DNA of 39,630 nucleotides from Chloroflexota bacterium (lineage in GTDB: Bacteria; Chloroflexota; Dehalococcoidia; FW602-bin16), in NCBI GenBank assembly GCA_004297765.1, contig SCTZ01000195.1:1-39630 (forward strand). Direction: 5' to 3'. Positions 23,712 to 32,137 of this stretch are shown in pieces (position 1 is the first letter of the stretch; the number at the start of each line of letters is the position of its first letter). The notes under the pieces are model-generated. The model worked only from the letters and a program-made list of their open reading frames with translations. It was not told the DNA's origin and made no database searches. Both the position numbers and the translations under genes were made by a program.

Positions 23712-24419
23712 TTAGTCCTTTACGAAGCGATACTTAATGATAGTGAAGATGACGGGCCACACATCCCGCCAGCCCGTGAGCTTCTTCCCTTCGTCGAACT
23801 CGCGTCCCGTGTAGGAGACGGGCACCTCATAGATGCGGTGTCCCATCCGCATGATCTTCGCCGTGATCTCGGGGTCGAAACCCCAGCGGTTCGCCTTGAG
23901 ATTGATCCTATGGGCGATCTCGGCGGGAAAGACCTTGTAGCAGGTCTCCATATCTGTGAGCGTGCTGTCGTAGAGGATGTTGGTGAGCAGGGTGACCAGA
24001 CGATTGCCCACCGCGTGCCAGAAGTACATGGCTTTGTGCTCGCCCAGAAAACGCGAGCCGTAGACCACTTTGGTTTTCCCGCGCACGATCGGGCGGATGA
24101 GGGCGTAGTAGTCTTCGGGGTCGTATTCCAGGTCGGCATCCTGAATGATGACGAAGTCCCCGGTTACCGCGCGCAGTCCGGTTCGCACGGCAGCGCCCTT
24201 GCCCTGGTTCTTCTCATGGAACAAAGCACGGATGGTCCCCGCGGCGGCCTCTTCTTGGAGGATGCGCGCTGTGCCGTCCGTCGAGGCGTCGTCGATGCAA
24301 ATGATCTCCTTGTCGATATTGACGGCCCGTACGCGGGCGATGATCTCGCGAATGGTCTTGAGTTCGTTATAGACGGGCATGACCACCGAGATCTTTATGC
24401 CCGGTGCGGGGTTCTCCAT
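23712..24419 (-). CDS. GT2, polyprenyl-phosphate sugar synthase type (DPM1-like)
   Basis: A 235-residue soluble GT2. ISVVMPVYNELKTIREII, ICIDDASTDGT, FHEKNQGKGAAVRTGL, IIQDADLEYDP, TDMETCYKVF and EVPVSYTGREFDEGKK are the ordered blocks of dolichyl- or undecaprenyl-phosphate mannose/glucose synthases. It lacks the C-terminal membrane helices found in CsbB/GtrB relatives. It would load a hexose onto a lipid phosphate at the inner membrane. Eight bases separate it from the YfhO-family gene, echoing CsbB-YfhO of Bacillus. The ATG at 24419 has a weak ribosome site. Confidence 0.87.
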   Translation of the reverse strand: MENPAPGIKISVVMPVYNELKTIREIIARVRAVNIDKEIICIDDASTDGTARILQEEAAAGTIRALFHEKNQGKGAAVRTGLRAVTGDFVIIQDADLEYDPEDYYALIRPIVRGKTKVVYGSRFLGEHKAMYFWHAVGNRLVTLLTNILYDSTLTDMETCYKVFPAEIAHRINLKANRWGFDPEITAKIMRMGHRIYEVPVSYTGREFDEGKKLTGWRDVWPVIFTIIKYRFVKD

Positions 24420-24511
24420 TATTGCAACACCCTACGCTATGTTTTGGGGGACAGCGGCAATGTGATGCGCGCCGTGCCGCTGTCCGTTGAAGGTTGGGCT
24501 ATGGCAAGGGG

Positions 24512-25099
24512 TTAGGCGTCCTTCTCCGCCTCGCGAGCGAGAAGGATCGCCTCGGCGATCTCGCGCATCGACTTGCGTGTGTTCATGGAGAGCTTCTGAA
24601 TCTTGCGGAAGGCCTCGGCCTCTTTCAGTCCCTGAGTGTCCATCAGCACGCCCTTGGCACGCTCGACCAGCTTGCGTGTCTCCAGGAGCGAGCGCAGGTC
24701 ACCGACCTCTTTCTCCAGCGCGCGGAACTCTCTAAAGCGGGCCAGCGCGATCTCGATGGCCGGAACCAACTCGGATTCTCGAAACGGCTTTACGATGTAG
24801 CCCACGACTCCCGCTTCCTTGGCGTTATGCACGAGCTCCTGTTGGCTGAAAGCAGTCAGCAGGAGGACAGGAGCGATGCGCTCCTCGGTCAGCACCTTTG
24901 CCGCGGCGATGCCGTCCATCTGGGGCATCTTGATATCCATGATGATAAGATCGGGTCGTAGCTCGCGGGCCAGGTTGACGGCGGAGACACCGTCCGAGGC
25001 TTCCCCGACCACGAGGTAGCCGAGGTTGGACAACATCTCCCGCAAATCCATTCTGATAATGGACTCGTCATCGGCAATGACTACTCTGCCCTGTGACAA
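24512..25099 (-). CDS. pdtaR: ANTAR-domain response regulator (PdtaR-like)
   Basis: A 195-residue protein. The receiver domain (1-120) has ADDE, phosphoacceptor D55 in IIMDIKMPQMDG, LLTAF and KPF. A short coiled coil leads to an ANTAR domain (about 135-190): LVERAKGVLMDTQGLKEAEAFRKI followed by AIL. ANTAR domains bind paired RNA hairpins and act by antitermination or translation control. The start is TTG at 25099 with GGAGG seven bases before. It lies 43 bases downstream of the PdtaS-like kinase, as a cognate pair. Its RNA targets are not evident in the window. Confidence 0.9.
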   Translation of the reverse strand: MSQGRVVIADDESIIRMDLREMLSNLGYLVVGEASDGVSAVNLARELRPDLIIMDIKMPQMDGIAAAKVLTEERIAPVLLLTAFSQQELVHNAKEAGVVGYIVKPFRESELVPAIEIALARFREFRALEKEVGDLRSLLETRKLVERAKGVLMDTQGLKEAEAFRKIQKLSMNTRKSMREIAEAILLAREAEKDA

Positions 25100-25142
25100 T
25101 TGGACTCCTCCCTCTAGTAGCTCGGATGAACTGGGCCGCGCC

Positions 25143-26600
25143 CTACTTTGGCAGGATCATTCTTGCCGTCAGCCCGTCCCTATTGATCAGCTCGAGCCTG
25201 CCGCGAAGGTCCTCTTTTACTAGCGTATGGATGATGCGCAGTCCGAGCTGGCGCGTCGTGGCGGGGTCAAAAGACTCCGGAAGCCCAACCCCATCATCGG
25301 CGATCTGAATCACCATCTCGTCTCCCGTATCGCCAAAGGTGATGATCACCTGACCGTCGTTGCGGCCGACGAAGCCGTGCTCCACTGCGTTTTGCAGCAA
25401 CTCGTTGATGACCAGTGCGCACGAGGTCGCCCTCTGGGCAGGCAGATACAGGTTGGGCCCCTCGAGACGCAGTGCAATATTCTTGCGCGGGTCCAGTATG
25501 CCCTGGATAACCTCGCGCAGGATCTGCTGGCTGACCTCGCGTATGTTGATGATGCTGTCCTCGTCACGAGAGAGGAACTCGTGGACGACGGCGATGCTCA
25601 GGATCCGATTGACGCTGTCCTGGACCATCTGGACGACCTCAGACGAGTTCGTCCGGCGTGCCTCCATTCGCAATAGCGCGGCGATGGTCTGGAGATTGTT
25701 CTTCACGCGGTGGTGAATTTCTTGGATCATCGCCGATTTTATCTTGAGTGCCTGCTCCTTCTGCCGCTGTTCGGTGATATCCTGGATAACCAGCAGAGCG
25801 CCTGTGGGGTTCCAGCGGTCGCCGCCCAGGGAGAACACGCCCGTTTCGCTTTCGAAGAGCGGGATGGCCTTCTGCACCCAGATCAGGCCATGTTCCTCAA
25901 CTTCGCGTTGTACCGCTCGTCCCGATTCTAACGCCTGGGTGAAGATAGCGCCGGTGTTCTGCAACAGAGAGACATGGGTGCCGAGTAGACTCTCCGTATA
26001 GCCCAGCTTGCGGTAGAGATTCTCAGCGATGCCGCTTATATATCGGATGTAGCCTGAAAAGTCAACCACCAGGAGACCATCGTGCTCGCCCATCGGCAGG
26101 AGATCCCTCAACCCGACGTCGAATCGTGCGATCACCATTCTCTGCAGGCGTGTCAAAGCCTTGCGGAAGACTGGGCTCTTCTTCCTCTGGCGCTCGTATT
26201 CCAGGGCGTTGGCCTCCACACACAGCACCGCAAAAACCCGCTCGTCGCCGCATGCCACCGGATGGATCTCCTGGATGATGGGGGCCCCACGGAAGACGAC
26301 CGTCTTAAAAGACCGCACGAACTTGCGTTTGCCCAGCACCTCGAAAATGCTGGGTTCGTTCTTCTTGCCCACCTGCCGACCGAGAAAGGGCTCCTGGTGA
26401 ATGGGCGAGACGGTATGGGGCGCTGCCTGGGACACGACCATAGCAGTATTGGGCTGATTGCCTTCACAGAAGAAGAGCACGTCCGCGTGGGAGAGGTCGG
26501 CGAAGATAGAAAGTGACTCTCCTACACCAGCCAGAATCTCCCGTTGTTCATCGGTCAGCCAGTGCAAATCAGACAGAGCCTTGCAGACGCCTACAGGCAC
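25143..26600 (-). CDS. pdtaS: Sensor histidine kinase, HisKA_2 type (PdtaS-like)
   Basis: A 485-residue cytosolic kinase with no membrane segment. The N-terminal 150 residues are GAF-like and about 160-275 is a PAS-like domain (LLVVDFSGYIRYISG...ITEQ). The HisKA_2 phosphoacceptor block IHHRVKNNLQTIAALLRMEA has His296. The HATPase part has NELLQNAVEHG and ADDGVGLP. This order equals mycobacterial PdtaS, which signals to the ANTAR regulator encoded next. Its N-terminal domains suggest an internal ligand; in mycobacteria nucleotide and metal signals have been reported, and nothing here fixes the ligand. The GTG at 26600 has GGAGGG 12 bases before, a long spacing, so an internal start is possible. 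Confidence 0.9.
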   Translation of the reverse strand: MPVGVCKALSDLHWLTDEQREILAGVGESLSIFADLSHADVLFFCEGNQPNTAMVVSQAAPHTVSPIHQEPFLGRQVGKKNEPSIFEVLGKRKFVRSFKTVVFRGAPIIQEIHPVACGDERVFAVLCVEANALEYERQRKKSPVFRKALTRLQRMVIARFDVGLRDLLPMGEHDGLLVVDFSGYIRYISGIAENLYRKLGYTESLLGTHVSLLQNTGAIFTQALESGRAVQREVEEHGLIWVQKAIPLFESETGVFSLGGDRWNPTGALLVIQDITEQRQKEQALKIKSAMIQEIHHRVKNNLQTIAALLRMEARRTNSSEVVQMVQDSVNRILSIAVVHEFLSRDEDSIINIREVSQQILREVIQGILDPRKNIALRLEGPNLYLPAQRATSCALVINELLQNAVEHGFVGRNDGQVIITFGDTGDEMVIQIADDGVGLPESFDPATTRQLGLRIIHTLVKEDLRGRLELINRDGLTARMILPK

Positions 26601-26877
26601 GGTAGGATCTTTCCCTCCTTCGTGTCAGACAGTGGGTGGGAAGCTTCCAAACAGAGGTCCTTGGGCACCACCGGACCATCTCAGACAGTGACTCGGACCG
26701 AAAGGTTTGGTTAGGGTAGACGCTTTCTTGGCTCAGATGGCCGATCTCATTCGGCATGGTTGCCGGCAACGGGCACCGGATGGGCACAAACAGTGGGTAC
26801 AGCCGGATGCGCGGTCGATGGAGCAGGGGCCGTTGCAGTGCAGAGGATGTGTACTTGAGTTGATCGTCGTTGATCAT
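26569..26877 (-). CDS. Possible leader ORF overlapping the kinase start
   Basis: A 102-codon frame starting at ATG 26877 with GGAAGG six bases upstream, a better ribosome site than that of the kinase. It runs past the kinase start in another frame and stops 30 bases inside it. The protein is Arg/Pro/Leu-rich with scattered Cys and resembles nothing I know. Translation through it could couple or restrict kinase expression. It may equally be chance. Confidence 0.25.
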   Translation of the reverse strand: MINDDQLKYTSSALQRPLLHRPRIRLYPLFVPIRCPLPATMPNEIGHLSQESVYPNQTFRSESLSEMVRWCPRTSVWKLPTHCLTRRRERSYRACRRLQGSV

Positions 26878-27006
26878 GGATAGCCTTCCCGCTTCTCGGC
26901 AAAGTGCAATTGCTCGAGATTACCACGGCTAGCCCATTGTATCACAGCATCTGGACCGCGGCAATCGATATGGAATACCAAACAACCGGTCGGCAGGAAG
27001 ATCTGT
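26601..27006. other. 406-bp leader region before the kinase gene
   Basis: It contains a good promoter at 26936-26964, which leaves a leader of about 325 bases before the kinase GTG. A leader frame (26569-26877) starts in it with a strong ribosome site. Confidence 0.5.
26936..26964 (-). promoter_or_regulatory. Promoter of the pdtaS-pdtaR unit
   Basis: TTGCCG (26959-26964) and TACAAT (26936-26941) on the minus strand are exactly 17 bp apart. Confidence 0.55.
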
Positions 27007-28014
27007 TCAGTTGTCGGCGAACTCCGGCTTGGGCTCGCGGTGCATGAGCTCCAGAACGGCCTGGGCGGGGTCCAGCTCGGACAACAGCACGCGGGACATC
27101 TGCTCGGTGATCGGCATCTCCACGTGAAGCTGCTGGGAGAGCTCTCGCGCGGCAAAGGTGGTGTCCACGCCTTCGGCCACGTTTTGCATGCTGGCCCGGA
27201 TATCGGCCAAAGAGCGGCCCCGTGCGAGTTGCTCGCCGACGTAGTGGTTCCGGCTGAGCGTGCTCGAACAGGTGGCCACCAGGTCTCCAAGACCGGCCAG
27301 TCCCATGAGTGTCACGCGTTGGGCGCCGAGTGCGACGGCCAGCCGGGTCATCTCGGCTAACCCGCGCGTGATCAAGCCGGCCTTGGCGTTGTCACCGTAC
27401 CCCAGTCCATCGCTGATGCCGGCTCCCAGGGCAATGATGTTCTTGAGCGCTCCACCCAGCTCCACGCCGATGATGTCCGGGTTGGTATACACGCGCAGGC
27501 GTGGACCGATCAAGAGAGACTGCACGACGGCGCTGACCGCTTCGGAGCCCCCGACGACACTGGAGGCTGGCAGCCCGAGGGCGATCTCCCGAGCCAGGTT
27601 TGGTCCCGAGAGAGCGACGATTCGTTGGGGGTCCAGGAACGGCAGCTCCTCAAAGATGATCTGGGACATGCGTCGCGATGAGCCGAGCTCGAGCCCTTTG
27701 GACGCGCTGACCACAATCACGCCACTGCGCATATACGGGCGGACGCCCCGCATCATGGCGCGCACCGATTGGGCCGGCACGACCACGAAGACGACCTGAC
27801 TTTCGGATAAGCAACGCTCGGGAGAGCTGACAACGGTCAGGGAGGGGGGAAATGGCATGTCGGTTAGTCCGAGGCGGCGCTGATACACCTCGGCTGCTCG
27901 CGCGGCCTCTTCCGCGTTGCGCGAGAGAAGCCAGACGTCCAAGCCTTTGCGCGCTAGTAGCAGCGCCAACGTGGTGCCCCAGGTGGTGGAGCCGACGACG
28001 GTGATGTGCATCAT
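27007..28014 (-). CDS. gpsA: Glycerol-3-phosphate dehydrogenase [NAD(P)+]
   Basis: A 335-residue cytosolic enzyme of normal length. It has the Rossmann turn VVGSTTWGTTLALLL (the first Gly-x-Gly is GST rather than the usual GAG), SASKGLE, ALSGPNLAREIA, and the catalytic/substrate helix GGALKNIIALGAGISDGL followed by GDNAKAGLITRGLAEM. It reduces dihydroxyacetone phosphate to sn-glycerol-3-phosphate, the substrate of the PlsY encoded directly before it. Its ATG overlaps the plsY stop by 4 bases, so production is translationally coupled. Last gene of the argF-cdaA operon. A second ATG follows immediately and either could serve as start. Confidence 0.93.
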   Translation of the reverse strand: MMHITVVGSTTWGTTLALLLARKGLDVWLLSRNAEEAARAAEVYQRRLGLTDMPFPPSLTVVSSPERCLSESQVVFVVVPAQSVRAMMRGVRPYMRSGVIVVSASKGLELGSSRRMSQIIFEELPFLDPQRIVALSGPNLAREIALGLPASSVVGGSEAVSAVVQSLLIGPRLRVYTNPDIIGVELGGALKNIIALGAGISDGLGYGDNAKAGLITRGLAEMTRLAVALGAQRVTLMGLAGLGDLVATCSSTLSRNHYVGEQLARGRSLADIRASMQNVAEGVDTTFAARELSQQLHVEMPITEQMSRVLLSELDPAQAVLELMHREPKPEFADN

Positions 28015-28661
28015 GCCTGACCCTCGATGCGCACCGATTCTCCCAGCTTACGCTCGGTGCCCTTCCACAGACGGACCAGGTTGTCGCGATGCTGAACCAC
28101 GATGAGCACCGCGGCTGCCGCTGCATAATAGAGATAGAAGCTGGTGGTTAGCCCGAGAACCGCTAGGACGACCGCTGCCAGGAAGGCGGCTACCGTTGCC
28201 GCCACGGAGCCGGCGGAGACATAGCGCGTCAGCGCGCAGAGAAGCACGAAGACGGCCAGCGCAACCAGAGCCGCGAGAGGCATCATGATCAGCAGGCTGC
28301 CAAATCCGACGGCGACCCCTCGTCCACCCCGGAATCCGGCGAAGACCGGCCAGTTGTGTCCGACCAGGGCCCCGAGGGCGGCCGCCGCCGCCAGAGCGGG
28401 AGAATCCAACGGCTGGGCAAGCACGTAGACGGGGACCACGGCCTTGGCGATGTCCGCGACCAGCACGACGGCCGAGGCCCGCCATCCCAGGATGCGGAGG
28501 GCGTTGGTTGTGCCCGTCCGTCCGCTGCCATACTGGCGCAGATCGACGCCGCGCAGGAGACGGCCTACGATGAGTCCGCTGGGGATAGATCCTAGCGCGT
28601 AGCCGACCAAGATGGCGCCCAGCAGGGACGCGGCGAGAGGAAGTATCTGTTCCGGGCTCAT
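28011..28661 (-). CDS. plsY: Acyl-phosphate:glycerol-3-phosphate acyltransferase
   Basis: A 216-residue inner-membrane protein with five to six helices. The three PlsY motifs are present: GSIPSG (about 24-29), GSGRTGTTNALR (46-57; most relatives have GSGN.GATN) and GHNWPVFAGFRGGRGVA (101-117, with Arg where Lys is commoner). It acylates glycerol-3-phosphate using acyl-phosphate, the first membrane step of phospholipid synthesis, and needs a PlsX partner not seen here. It overlaps the der stop by four bases and the gpsA start by four bases. Confidence 0.93.
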   Translation of the reverse strand: MSPEQILPLAASLLGAILVGYALGSIPSGLIVGRLLRGVDLRQYGSGRTGTTNALRILGWRASAVVLVADIAKAVVPVYVLAQPLDSPALAAAAALGALVGHNWPVFAGFRGGRGVAVGFGSLLIMMPLAALVALAVFVLLCALTRYVSAGSVAATVAAFLAAVVLAVLGLTTSFYLYYAAAAAVLIVVQHRDNLVRLWKGTERKLGESVRIEGQA

Positions 28662-29992
28662 GTTTCGGACTCACCCCTATTGCGGAAGACGAGCTTGATG
28701 GGCGTGCCAAAGAAGCCAAAGGCGTCCCGCAGACGGTTTTCGATGTATCGCTGATACGAGAAGTGCATCAACTGGGCATCGTTCACGAAAAAGACGAAGG
28801 TGGGCGGATTCACGTCCGCCTGGGTCACGTAGAGGATCTTCAGACGCTTGCCGCGCACGGCCGGCGGGTTGTGGGCCGTCACCGCCTCCTCCATGGCGCG
28901 ATTGAGCAGACCGGTGGGCACTCTGTCCATGCGTTCCTTGGCGATGCGCTTGACCGCGGGCAGGATCTCGTCCGTATGGCGTCCGAGCTTGGCGGAGACG
29001 AACAAGATTGGGGCCCAGGGCATGAACTTGAACTCGTGCTGGATGATCTTGGTGAACTCAGACTGGGTCTGCGATTCTTTCTCCACGAGATCCCACTTGT
29101 TCACGACTATCAGCACGCCTTTGTAGGCCTCTGTCACATACCCGGCCACGTGCAGATCTTGGGCGGCCACCAGCTCGGTGGCGTCCAGCACCAGCACGGC
29201 CACGTCACAGCGATCGATCGCACGCATGGCCCGCAAGACGCTGTAGCGCTCCACGCCCTGTTCGATGCGTCCCTTGCGGCGGATGCCGGCCGTGTCGATG
29301 GCCAGGAAGCGCTCCCCCTCCAATTCGACGTAGGTGTCCACCGCATCGCGCGTGGTGCCGGGCACCTCGCTGACGATGACCCGCTCCTGCCCCAGAACGG
29401 CGTTCAGCAGCGACGATTTGCCGACGTTGGGACGGCCGACAATGGCCAGCTTGGTCGAGACCGGCGGCTCGGGGAGCTCGGCGGTCGGCGGAAGATAGGA
29501 GACGACCATGTCCAGGAGGTCGCCTGTGCCGATACCTTGCTTGGCCCCGATCGCCAGTGGCTCGCCCACTCCGAGCTCGTAGAACTGATAGATCTCATCG
29601 CGGCGTTTCGGACTCTCTGCTTTATTGGCCGCCAGCACCAACGGTTTTCCAGATCGGCGCACCAGCTCGGCTATCTCATGGTCCATGGCCGTTGCCCCGT
29701 CCTTGGCGTCCACGAGGAATATGAGCACGTCGGCTTCGTCCATTGCCATCCTAACTTGCTCGTGGACCATGTGGGTGATGTCCGATGTGGCTCGGGGCAC
29801 CAGTCCGCCCGTGTCGATAAGCACGAATGAGCGACCGGCCCACTCACAGTCGCTATACAGGCGGTCGCGGGTTGTGCCGGCCAGATCCTCCACCACGGCG
29901 ATCTGTTGGCCCACCAGTCGATTGAAGAGCGTGGACTTGCCGACGTTGGGCCGTCCGACAATTGCTACCAAAGGGCGCGCATCTATTGTCAT
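28658..29992 (-). CDS. der: Ribosome assembly GTPase Der (EngA)
   Basis: A 444-residue protein with the diagnostic two tandem GTPase domains. The first P-loop is GRPNVGKS at 13-20, with DTGGL and NKAE following; the second is GRPNVGKSSLLNAVLG near 187-202, with DTAGIRRKGRI and NKWDLVEK. The C-terminal KH-like domain ends near 440. It acts in 50S subunit maturation. The length is standard. Der followed by plsY and gpsA is a common bacterial neighbourhood. Its ATG overlaps the cdaR stop by four bases. Confidence 0.95.
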   Translation of the reverse strand: MTIDARPLVAIVGRPNVGKSTLFNRLVGQQIAVVEDLAGTTRDRLYSDCEWAGRSFVLIDTGGLVPRATSDITHMVHEQVRMAMDEADVLIFLVDAKDGATAMDHEIAELVRRSGKPLVLAANKAESPKRRDEIYQFYELGVGEPLAIGAKQGIGTGDLLDMVVSYLPPTAELPEPPVSTKLAIVGRPNVGKSSLLNAVLGQERVIVSEVPGTTRDAVDTYVELEGERFLAIDTAGIRRKGRIEQGVERYSVLRAMRAIDRCDVAVLVLDATELVAAQDLHVAGYVTEAYKGVLIVVNKWDLVEKESQTQSEFTKIIQHEFKFMPWAPILFVSAKLGRHTDEILPAVKRIAKERMDRVPTGLLNRAMEEAVTAHNPPAVRGKRLKILYVTQADVNPPTFVFFVNDAQLMHFSYQRYIENRLRDAFGFFGTPIKLVFRNRGESET

Positions 29993-31185
29993 TTGATCTC
30001 CACGGATAGCTTGTCGGGGGATATTCCGACAAGGGTAAGTCCATCCGGCACCACCACGGTCGGAACGAGCGAATGTGTGCCGGTGGAGAGGTTGGTAAGA
30101 TCGACCGTCACTTTGAGTTGGGACGGATCGACACGCTTCAGAGCGGGAACTGTGCCGGACAGTGTGACCTGCACAGATGGCGAAGTGGCCGTCTTGCCCG
30201 GGGCCAAACCGACGTAGCTCGGAGCAACCAGAAGGGTGCTGGTTCCGCGGACCGCGGCAATGGAGACGCGCACCGTGGCCGTCTGGGAGCTGGTGAGCAT
30301 AGCACCGGATGGCGCTATGAGAGGTACCGTGCGAACCAGGCTATCGCCGAGCCCACCGATATCGATCGGGTTAGCGTCGATGGCCGTCAGAGACTGTAAG
30401 ACGTCTCGTCGTCCGACCACGGTCACGATGGCGGGCTCCACGGTGACACCCTCGACCCAGTAGCCCGAGGCCACGGTCCCGGTGATCTGCGTGCGCACCG
30501 GGAGCGGCCGATAGGCCAATTCCTCCTCGATGCGAACCTGAACGCGCACTTCGCCCGGGTCGAGTCGGATGCTCTCGACCATGCGCCCCTGTCCGTCCTG
30601 CACGGCCGGGATGACGCTCTGATCGATACCAGTCTTGGCGCCGTCCAGGTTGACTGAGGCCACCGCCACCGAGGCAGACTGGATGACCGATAGCGGACCG
30701 GTCACCGTCATCTCCTGAGGCTCCACCTCGGGCGTGCGGGCCACGAAGCCAAATGGCGCCGAGCCCTTGGTGTTGGCGCGCACCGGGATCTTTCGTTGCT
30801 CCTCCTTGTCCAGCCGCACGATTACGGTGGGCGGACTGATCTCCATGACGCGTACCGAAGGGTCGCTGGCCTTGACCTGGATGCCGATGTGATGTTCCCC
30901 CACACCCTTGTCGGCCAGGTCGATGGAGACCTGCAGTGATTCGGGTTGCAGCTTGTCCAGAGCGTCTCGCGGTGCGCTGACTCGCACGCGCACCGGTTCT
31001 GGCTTGTTGAGCAGCATGAGGTCGCCTCCCAACCCTGTGACCTGCACTGGCAGTGGGGTCGGAAAGTAATTGTCCGTGACCGGGTTGCGCTCGTTGGACA
31101 CAGCCACCCACAAGGCCATCGACAATCCCAGGGCAATGACGGCGATGCTCAGATCGCCCGATAGTATTCCCAGAAATCTACGCAT
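29989..31185 (-). CDS. cdaR: YbbR-domain protein, CdaA regulator
   Basis: A 398-residue protein with a single N-terminal signal anchor (about 10-28) and an extracytoplasmic part made of four successive YbbR-like beta repeats of about 80-85 residues. Each contains a V.V.V or VTVTGP-type strand and a (L/V)DL(A/T) segment. In Firmicutes the equivalent protein binds the diadenylate cyclase CdaA and modulates c-di-AMP output. Here it lies 29 bases behind cdaA, which supports the same role. Start: ATG at 31185. Confidence 0.88.
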   Translation of the reverse strand: MRRFLGILSGDLSIAVIALGLSMALWVAVSNERNPVTDNYFPTPLPVQVTGLGGDLMLLNKPEPVRVRVSAPRDALDKLQPESLQVSIDLADKGVGEHHIGIQVKASDPSVRVMEISPPTVIVRLDKEEQRKIPVRANTKGSAPFGFVARTPEVEPQEMTVTGPLSVIQSASVAVASVNLDGAKTGIDQSVIPAVQDGQGRMVESIRLDPGEVRVQVRIEEELAYRPLPVRTQITGTVASGYWVEGVTVEPAIVTVVGRRDVLQSLTAIDANPIDIGGLGDSLVRTVPLIAPSGAMLTSSQTATVRVSIAAVRGTSTLLVAPSYVGLAPGKTATSPSVQVTLSGTVPALKRVDPSQLKVTVDLTNLSTGTHSLVPTVVVPDGLTLVGISPDKLSVEIK

Positions 31186-31214
31186 GGTCAGTCTCGAGCC
31201 CAGAACGGCTCCTC

Positions 31215-32060
31215 CTAGGGTCTGAATCTTTCCAGCACGGGAATCCGTCTCTCACGCCAGAGCCCAGCCATGGTGCCACGAATTGGCCTGCGGTACAGCG
31301 TGCGCAGAATGCGCCGCAGCTTGTTGTCGTCCAGATTGCGTACCATCCGACCACCGTTGCTGACGGAGATGATGCCGGTCTCCTCCGAGACGATGACGGC
31401 CACCGCATCCGTTTGCTGGGTGATGCCCAGGGCCGCACGGTGCCTGGTCCCTAGCTGCCACTCGGTCCCCACTGAGTCAGACAAGGGCAGGACGCAGCCG
31501 GCCGCCGCCACCCGGCCGTGACGGATGACTACCGCCCCATCATGCAACGGCGTCGCGGGGGAGAAGATAGCCATGAGCAACTCGACCGAGACGACCGAGT
31601 CGAGCTCGACGCCGGTATCGATGTACTCCTGCAAGCCGGTCTCGCGCTCCAGGACGACCAGCGCGCCCAGATGGCGGTCGGAGAGTCGTCGACACGCTTG
31701 TGCCAGTAGATCAAAGATCCGCTCGGTGGCGGGCGTTGCAGACGGGGAGCCCAATCCCGTGCGCCCGATGCGCTCGATCGTTCGGCGCAACTCCGGCTGG
31801 AAGAGAATCGGAACGGCCACCAGCAGCGCCGTGAAGGAGTTGCGCAGCAGCCAACTGAACATAGTTAGCCGGAGCACATTGCCGAGCATGAAGCCGATGA
31901 ACAGCAGTGTGAGCAGCCCGCGCAGGAGCGTCCAACCCGTGGTGCCACGCAGAAGAGCCAGCAGCCAGTAGAAGATGATGGCAACCACGACGATGTCGAT
32001 CAGGTTGCGCAGATCCATCTGGGAAAAAGCTAGCCAGATGTTCTGGGTCCAGTCAGGCAC
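31215..32060 (-). CDS. cdaA: Membrane diadenylate cyclase (c-di-AMP synthase)
   Basis: A 281-residue protein with three N-terminal transmembrane helices (about 18-38, 42-62 and 68-88) and a DisA_N catalytic domain. The two signatures are intact: DGA at 174-176 (LHDGAVVI) and RHR at 206-208 (GTRHRAALG). It condenses two ATP into c-di-AMP at the inner membrane; the messenger commonly controls potassium, osmolyte balance and wall strength. The GTG at 32060 has GGAGG at good spacing. The usual Firmicute neighbour glmM is absent; here argF precedes and der follows cdaR. Confidence 0.95.
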   Translation of the reverse strand: MPDWTQNIWLAFSQMDLRNLIDIVVVAIIFYWLLALLRGTTGWTLLRGLLTLLFIGFMLGNVLRLTMFSWLLRNSFTALLVAVPILFQPELRRTIERIGRTGLGSPSATPATERIFDLLAQACRRLSDRHLGALVVLERETGLQEYIDTGVELDSVVSVELLMAIFSPATPLHDGAVVIRHGRVAAAGCVLPLSDSVGTEWQLGTRHRAALGITQQTDAVAVIVSEETGIISVSNGGRMVRNLDDNKLRRILRTLYRRPIRGTMAGLWRERRIPVLERFRP

Positions 32061-32137
32061 CGTGCACCTCCGTGGTGTTGCATCGCTTGTGACGGCTGTC
32101 CAAAGCTATCGGTTGACCAGAGGTGTCGCGTCGGCCT

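Noticed and set aside
23601..24515. A 304-codon plus-strand gene
   Set aside because: Antisense to the DPM1-like GT2, which has all its motifs; open only through codon bias.
28763..29830. A 355-codon plus-strand gene
   Set aside because: It is the antisense frame of der, whose two GTPase domains are unmistakable; the antisense translation is His/Gly-rich and unlike a protein.
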